Shown one piece after another: positions 5,287 to 8,606 of a stretch of 8,606 nucleotides of DNA. The DNA is taken from positions 1 to 8,606 of the forward strand of contig CAMPBN010000040.1 in the NCBI GenBank assembly GCA_946638265.1. Reading direction: 5' to 3'. Every line of letters starts with the position of its first letter. The stretch's first letter is position 1. Made by a program: the position numbers and the translations under genes. The notes under the pieces were generated by a model. That model was given only the letters and a program-made list of their open reading frames with translations, made no database searches and was not told where the DNA came from. This DNA comes from an uncultured Bacillota bacterium (lineage in GTDB: Bacteria; Bacillota; Clostridia; Peptostreptococcales; Anaerovoracaceae).

Positions 5287-5885
5287 ATGAGAAACATCCT
5301 AAACCGTAAAATTTTATCGCTGACTTTGGCAGCAATTTTTGCACTTGGAAATTTCGGAGCAGGTGCATTGCCTGTTTTTGCAGATGGCGAGGAAAAAAGT
5401 GATATCGAAAAGCTGCGGGAACGGGTAGAAAATTTATGCAATCTGTCGCAGCCTGCTTCAAATTTGGCGCCGGGTCATATTCCGGACAATATCCATTTTC
5501 GTGATATAGAGAGAAATTTGGTGAATGGCGGTCCATCTGCTGCTCCGCTGAGAATGAGAAGTACCGTTTCACTGCCATCCGCATGGCCGGAATCGGCGGG
5601 AACATTTTCGCGGGAGACGAATCGGTGGAACGCGAGCAGATGTTTACGGGTTATTACCGATTGGCACAGCTTCAGGGTAAGGTGACGGAAGAAGCCAAAG
5701 CACAGGCAAAAGAAGCCCTCAGCGCATATGCGGATGCAGACAGCGTATCCGAATACGCCCGCGAAGCCATGGGCTGGGGACTGGCATCCGGCATGCTCAA
5801 AGGCATGAACGGAAGGCTCAATCCGCACGGAAAAGCCGACAGAGCACAGTTTTGTGCCCTGACGGAGCGTTATTGCGGCTTATAA
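5287..5885 (+). pseudogene. SLH-domain surface protein, frameshifted
   Basis: Two overlapping frames give one protein. The first (5287-5685) has a clear signal peptide, MRNILNRKILSLTLAAIFAL through LPVFADGEE with cleavage after about residue 32. A helical segment follows, and then HFRDIERN, the FxDV start of an S-layer homology repeat. Past about 5540 this frame turns into nonsense. A second frame, open from 5505, continues with KYRFTAIRMAGIGGNIFAG and VEREQMFTGYYRLA. It then carries a complete SLH repeat (YADADSVSEYAREAMGWGLA, GMLKGMNGRLNPHGKADRAQ) ending at TAA 5883-5885. One base gained or lost within about 5530-5560 would restore a protein of about 200 residues with two SLH repeats. SLH repeats attach proteins to pyruvylated secondary cell-wall polymer. 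An intact ribosome site (GGGAAGG) remains. A sequencing error cannot be excluded. Confidence 0.7.
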
Positions 5886-5893
5886 TGAAATTA

Positions 5894-5935
5894 AAAATGA
5901 CCTGAAGCGGGTTTCATCCCGCCTCGGGTCATTTT
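5894..5935. terminator. Bidirectional terminator between the SLH gene and htrA
   Basis: AAAATGACC (5894-5902) pairs with GGTCATTTT (5927-5935), and GCGGG (5907-5911) with CCCGC (5918-5922), around a six-base loop. A-rich and T-rich flanks serve both directions. It lies between convergent genes that end at 5885 and 5976. Confidence 0.9.
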
Positions 5936-5975
5936 GTGTATCAGGTCTGTTTGGTCCTCCGGATTCACCAAAATT

Positions 5976-7304
5976 TTATTTGATGCCGGCTGCTTTCGCA
6001 TTGGAAAGCTTTACTTCGACGCTTTCGGTGGTGTAGCCGTTCATACCTGCAATGGCTGTCTCAACCGAGACCTTCTCTCCTGCCTTGTAATACTTGAGGA
6101 TATTTTGCAGATCCTCCATGGATGTGATGGAAGTGCCGTCGATGGCTGTGATGACGCAGCCTTTGGAAAGACCCGCTGCAGCTGCACCTGTGCCTGCAGT
6201 AACATCGCTCACATATACACCGGCAGGCATCCCGTATTGGGACATTGCAGTTTCAGTGACTGTACCGCCCGTGATGCCCAGATAGCCGCGCTGGCTTTCG
6301 GGAACTTCGCTGCGCTGTGCTTTGTCCAGAATGCTTTGGATGATCGGCTCGGCGTCGCTGATAGGAATGGCATATCCCACTGCATCTACGCTGCTGCTGG
6401 TGACTTTGGCGGAGTTAATACCGATGAGTTCGCCCTTCATATTGAGGAGAGCACCGCCGCTGTTACCGGGGTTGATGGCAGCGTTGGTCTGCAGGTATGT
6501 GCCGCTGAAAGTGTTGGTACCGTCAGATATGGTCATTTCTCTGCCCAGTGCGCTGATGATGCCGTTGGTAACGGACTGGCCATAGCCAAGAGCATTGCCG
6601 ATGGCGATCACTTCTTCACCCAGCACCAGGTCGTCGGATGAGCCCATAGCTGCCACTTTGATCTTGGACAGGGTGTCCTTGTCCAGATCCGACAGGCTGA
6701 CGCCGATAACGGCCAGGTCTTTGGTGGAGTCGTAACCCTTTATCGCAGCTTCCACGCAGCGGCTTTCCGTAACATCGCTTTGGTTTTCGTCAAAGCTGAA
6801 TACTACGGTAAGCTCGCGGCTGCCTTCCACTACATGGTAGTTGGTGACGATCAGGAGTTCGTCATCGTCTTTACCGATGATAACGCCTGAGCCGCTGGAT
6901 TTGCTTTCCTGCTGGAAACTGCCGAAGAAAGTCCGCACTTCCGTAACGCCTTTGTTGGTAATGGAAACAACCGATGGCATGCAATTTTCCACTACAGCGA
7001 CCACATCGCCGCTGCCGCTGCCGGAAGAAGTGCTGACCGGTGTGGTCTGGGAAAGTGTGATGTCGTTATCGCCCAGGATTCCCGCCACAAAATGGTTGGC
7101 TGCAGCAAAGCCTGCGCCGCCGATGCCGCCTGCCAGCAGTGCCACTACCAGTATGCAGGCAACTTTTTTATTGAAATTTTTCTTAAGCTTACCGAAAAAA
7201 TCTTTTTTCTTTGGTTCCTGAGGATTCTCGGAGCTTTGAGGGCTCTGAGGGTTCTGACTTTCCGGTGGCATTTCATCGAAGTAATAATAATTTTCGTAAT
7301 CCAT
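5976..7304 (-). CDS. HtrA/DegP-like membrane-anchored serine protease
   Basis: A 442-residue trypsin-fold protease for damaged envelope proteins. An acidic, Pro/Gln-rich cytoplasmic N-terminus (1-30) and a basic patch (32-47) precede one membrane segment (about 48-69); the protease lies outside. The catalytic triad is visible: His157 in LIVTNYHVVEG, Asp196 in TKDLAVI and Ser282 in NPGNSGGALLN. A single PDZ domain occupies about 339-436 (GYLGITGG, AGVYVSDVTAGTGAAAAGL, GCVITAIDG). The length and one-PDZ plan match HtrA/HtrB/YyxA-type proteins of Bacillota. The start at 7304 is supported by AAGGAG seven to eight bases upstream. It is monocistronic, convergent with the SLH gene and divergent from the flavodoxin-ferredoxin gene. 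Regulation is probably stress-dependent, given the repeated motif upstream of its -10 box. Which of the paralogous htrA names applies cannot be decided. Confidence 0.95.
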   Translation of the reverse strand: MDYENYYYFDEMPPESQNPQSPQSSENPQEPKKKDFFGKLKKNFNKKVACILVVALLAGGIGGAGFAAANHFVAGILGDNDITLSQTTPVSTSSGSGSGDVVAVVENCMPSVVSITNKGVTEVRTFFGSFQQESKSSGSGVIIGKDDDELLIVTNYHVVEGSRELTVVFSFDENQSDVTESRCVEAAIKGYDSTKDLAVIGVSLSDLDKDTLSKIKVAAMGSSDDLVLGEEVIAIGNALGYGQSVTNGIISALGREMTISDGTNTFSGTYLQTNAAINPGNSGGALLNMKGELIGINSAKVTSSSVDAVGYAIPISDAEPIIQSILDKAQRSEVPESQRGYLGITGGTVTETAMSQYGMPAGVYVSDVTAGTGAAAAGLSKGCVITAIDGTSITSMEDLQNILKYYKAGEKVSVETAIAGMNGYTTESVEVKLSNAKAAGIK

Positions 7305-7342
7305 AGGTCTTCATCTCCTTACGATACACTTTTGATAGTGAT

Positions 7343-7365
7343 GGGAAATACGCTTTTGATTTCCC
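7343..7365 (-). promoter_or_regulatory. Hairpin in the htrA mRNA leader
   Basis: GGGAAAT (7343-7349) and ATTTCCC (7359-7365) are perfect inverted repeats around nine bases, and lie between the predicted htrA start (about 7373) and its ribosome site. It could be an operator or an mRNA structure; nothing decides between them. Confidence 0.35.
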
Positions 7366-7379
7366 CATTTACAGTTATT

Positions 7380-7385
7380 ATTATA
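7380..7385 (-). promoter_or_regulatory. htrA -10 box
   Basis: A perfect TATAAT on the minus strand, about 76 bases before the ATG. At 17-base spacing the -35 position reads CATAAA, a poor match, so the promoter probably needs an activator. The repeats at 7396-7431 cover that position. Confidence 0.55.
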
Positions 7386-7395
7386 CCCCCAAAAA

Positions 7396-7431
7396 TGTCG
7401 CTTTTATGACACTATTTTGTCGATTTTGTGA
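7396..7431 (-). promoter_or_regulatory. Tandem repeat upstream of htrA, candidate regulator site
   Basis: On the plus strand TGTCGCTTTTATGA (7396-7409) and TGTCGATTTTGTGA (7418-7431) match at 12 of 14 positions and are 22 bases apart, two helical turns. The nearer copy overlaps the weak -35 of htrA, the arrangement typical of OmpR-class response-regulator activation. Related C(G/A)CTTTTGAT copies occur at 7327 and 7351. The regulator is unknown. Confidence 0.45.
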
Positions 7432-7441
7432 AAACAAAGAA

Positions 7442-7473
7442 AAAGCTCCCGGGGTCGCACCCCCGAGAGCTTT
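7442..7473. terminator. Strong hairpin in the divergent htrA/EFR1 region
   Basis: AAAGCTC plus CGGGG (7442-7454, one mismatched base) pairs with CCCCG plus GAGCTTT (7461-7473) around a six-base loop. On the minus strand TTCTTTGTTTTC follows, a good terminator tail; on the plus strand only TTTGTGTT. No gene ends here in either direction. It may therefore insulate htrA from antisense transcription, or act as an operator for the downstream gene, whose -35 falls in the loop. Confidence 0.65.
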
Positions 7474-7483
7474 GTGTTATAAT
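7455..7483 (+). promoter_or_regulatory. Extended -10 promoter of the EFR1-type gene
   Basis: TGTTATAAT at 7475-7483 is a perfect extended -10 (TGnTATAAT). At 17-base spacing the -35 position reads TCGCAC (7455-7460), weak, as is common with extended -10 promoters, and coincides with the loop of the hairpin. The predicted transcription start is the A of the ATG at 7490, implying a leaderless mRNA. Confidence 0.65.
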
Positions 7484-7489
7484 ACGGAT

Positions 7490-8356
7490 ATGATGATCAA
7501 GAAGATAAATGTGCTTTATTTCAGTGCGACCGGCACGACAAAAAAGGTCGCAAGCAAAGTGGCTGAGGCGGTGCGAGACGGGCTTTCGCAGGGAGGCGCG
7601 GGAGAAATTCCGACGGAATTTTTCAATGTGTCGCAGCCGCAGGCCAGAGAAAAAACTTATACTTTCGGAAACGATGAGCTTCTCATCTGTGCATTTCCGG
7701 TAAATGCGGGCAGGATTCCAAATCTGCTTTTGCCGTTTGTGAAGGGTAACATTCGAGGCGAAGGCGCTTTTGCCATCGAGGTGGTCACATTCGGAAACCG
7801 CGCCTTTGACGATGCTCTGATCGAGATGAAGATGATTTTGGAGGAAAACGGCTTCACATCTGAAGCCGCCGGCGCTTTTTCGTGCAGACATTCTTTCTCG
7901 GAGATTTTGGGCGCAGGAAGACCGGATGAAGAAGACCTGAAAGAAGCTGAAACCTTAGGAAAAGCGGCAGCTGAAAAATTGCTGAAAGCAGAATCTGACG
8001 GCAGCGATTCGAAAGCAGCAACAGGCACATTCGCGGTGGATGGCAACCCGGAGCTTCCGGGTTATTACCGTCCGCAGGACAGATACGGCAATCCGATTAA
8101 TATCCTGAAGGTGGTGCCAAAGACTGATATGAGCAAATGCAAACGCTGCTTTGAATGCGCGAAGGTTTGCACCATGGGCTCCATCAGCTTTGACGATCCG
8201 GCGGTGATGACGGGCAAATGCATCAAATGCAACGCCTGCCTGAGAGTCTGCCCTACAGGTGCCAAATATTTCGACGATCCGGGCTATATCCTGCACAAGA
8301 CGGAGCTGGAAGAAATGTACGCAGGCCGCAGGGCGGAGAACAGATTGTTTTATTAA
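7490..8356 (+). CDS. EFR1-type flavodoxin/2x[4Fe-4S] ferredoxin fusion
   Basis: A 288-residue cytoplasmic electron-transfer protein. Residues 6-165 form a flavodoxin-like domain with the FMN phosphate loop SATGTTKKVA (12-21), then LLICAFPVNAGRIPN (64-78) and VVTFGNRAFDDAL (98-110). A linker of about 45 residues leads to two ferredoxin clusters: Cys217, 220, 223, 227 and Cys244, 247, 250, 254, the second with the classic CP. This layout matches the EFR1 family of anaerobes; partners and substrate are unknown. I start at ATG 7490 (or 7493) because the flavodoxin strand KINVLYFSATG begins immediately after. The longer frame back to 7406 would cross the hairpin and TATAAT box and encode junk. There is no Shine-Dalgarno before 7490, in line with leaderless translation. 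Confidence 0.9.
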   Translation: MMIKKINVLYFSATGTTKKVASKVAEAVRDGLSQGGAGEIPTEFFNVSQPQAREKTYTFGNDELLICAFPVNAGRIPNLLLPFVKGNIRGEGAFAIEVVTFGNRAFDDALIEMKMILEENGFTSEAAGAFSCRHSFSEILGAGRPDEEDLKEAETLGKAAAEKLLKAESDGSDSKAATGTFAVDGNPELPGYYRPQDRYGNPINILKVVPKTDMSKCKRCFECAKVCTMGSISFDDPAVMTGKCIKCNACLRVCPTGAKYFDDPGYILHKTELEEMYAGRRAENRLFY

Positions 8357-8380
8357 GTTATAAGAGAATTATGATTTTGC

Positions 8381-8430
8381 AAAAGAGCTTTTCTATCTGT
8401 CAAAAAAAGATGACAGAGGAAAGCTTTTTT
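8381..8430 (+). terminator. Terminator of the EFR1-type gene, overlapping the pyrH promoter
   Basis: The arm 8381-8401 (AAAAGAGCTTTTC through CTGTC) pairs with 8412-8430 (GACAG through AAAGCTTTTTT), with small internal mismatches and a ten-base A-rich loop. The run of six T ends it, 25-75 bases after the stop codon at 8356. Confidence 0.8.
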
Positions 8431-8438
8431 GATAAAAT
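8410..8438 (+). promoter_or_regulatory. pyrH promoter (ATGACA-N17-TAAAAT)
   Basis: ATGACA (8410-8415) and TAAAAT (8433-8438) each match consensus at five of six positions with a 17-base spacer. The -35 box lies in the terminator loop and 3' arm. Transcription would start near 8445, about 50 bases before pyrH, just before a second hairpin (CGGTGGGA 8444-8451 with TCCTGCCG 8461-8468). Confidence 0.6.
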
Positions 8439-8495
8439 GTATTTCGGTGGGAAGCAAAAATCCTGCCGACATTAGTGAAAGGTAAACTTCAAAAA

Positions 8496-8606
8496 ATGGA
8501 ATCTAAATACAAAAGAATTGTACTGAAAATCAGCGGTGAAGCTCTGGCAGGCGAGAACAAATTCGGCCTCAACGACGATATGCTCAAGGAAGTGGCAGAG
8601 CAGGTA
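8496..8606 (+). CDS. pyrH: UMP kinase, N-terminal part (runs off the window)
   Basis: The first 37 codons are present and the frame is open to the last base. MESKYKRIVLKISGEALAG is the N-terminal strand and phosphate-binding segment of the bacterial UMP kinase family (amino-acid-kinase fold), which makes UDP from UMP and ATP. An AAAGG ribosome site lies about 13 bases before the ATG at 8496. pyrH commonly follows tsf in bacteria; here it has its own promoter and stands 5.6 kb away. Confidence 0.95.
   Translation, partial: MESKYKRIVLKISGEALAGENKFGLNDDMLKEVAEQV

Noticed and set aside
5934..6641. A 235-codon frame opposite htrA, rich in Cys and Ala.
   Set aside because: It is the antisense shadow of the HtrA protease frame, whose catalytic triad and PDZ domain are unmistakable.
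7406..7489. An N-terminal extension of the flavodoxin-ferredoxin protein by 28 residues.
   Set aside because: It would be read through the inverted repeat and TATAAT box, has no ribosome site, and lies before the conserved first strand of the flavodoxin domain.
1..8606. CRISPR arrays, tRNA or rRNA genes, insertion sequences, attachment sites.
   Set aside because: I found no regularly spaced direct repeats, no tRNA-like cloverleaf or rRNA sequence, and no transposase or integrase reading frame.

Overview
The window reads as chromosomal DNA of an anaerobic, low-to-medium G+C Bacillota, most likely a member of the Clostridia. The reasons are AGGAGG-type ribosome sites, rpsB-tsf with Bacillota-like sequences, S-layer (SLH) sequence, a membrane-anchored HtrA protease, a flavodoxin/2x[4Fe-4S] protein of the EFR1 type, and a DUF4430 surface protein. 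I cannot fix the genus from sequence alone.

Layout. 61-713 holds a 49-residue zinc-ribbon-like protein and a LytTR DNA-binding domain without a receiver, probably a decayed regulator. 833-2939 is the rpsB-tsf translation operon: a clear promoter (833-861), a structured leader of about 130 nt, ribosomal protein S2, an unusually long EF-Ts, and a strong terminator. 2941-3300 looks empty if only long reading frames are considered. It contains what I read as a complete type I toxin-antitoxin locus. A 24-codon membrane peptide of the TxpA/BsrE/holin-like class lies on the minus strand (3087-3161) with its own promoter and Shine-Dalgarno. Opposite it, a consensus promoter (2969-2997) drives a plus-strand RNA antisense to the toxin message. 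3343-5885 is a plus-strand group: anchored DUF4430 protein, a large GNAT-like protein, and a frameshifted signal-peptide/SLH protein. A bidirectional terminator (5894-5935) separates it from the convergent htrA-like protease (5976-7304, minus). The divergent htrA/EFR1 intergenic region (7305-7489) is dense in repeats and hairpins. The flavodoxin-ferredoxin gene (7490-8356) appears to be leaderless, with its -35 region in the loop of an inverted repeat. The window ends in the start of pyrH (8496 on), whose promoter lies inside the preceding terminator.

How it fits together. rpsB-tsf and pyrH are commonly adjacent in bacteria; here about 5.6 kb of cell-surface, stress and accessory genes lie between them. 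The sequence between them includes the toxin locus, a pseudogene and an opposite-strand gene, which suggests accretion at this point. Expression seems to be divided into many short units, with promoters nested in or right behind terminator-like hairpins (rpsB, EFR1 gene, pyrH).
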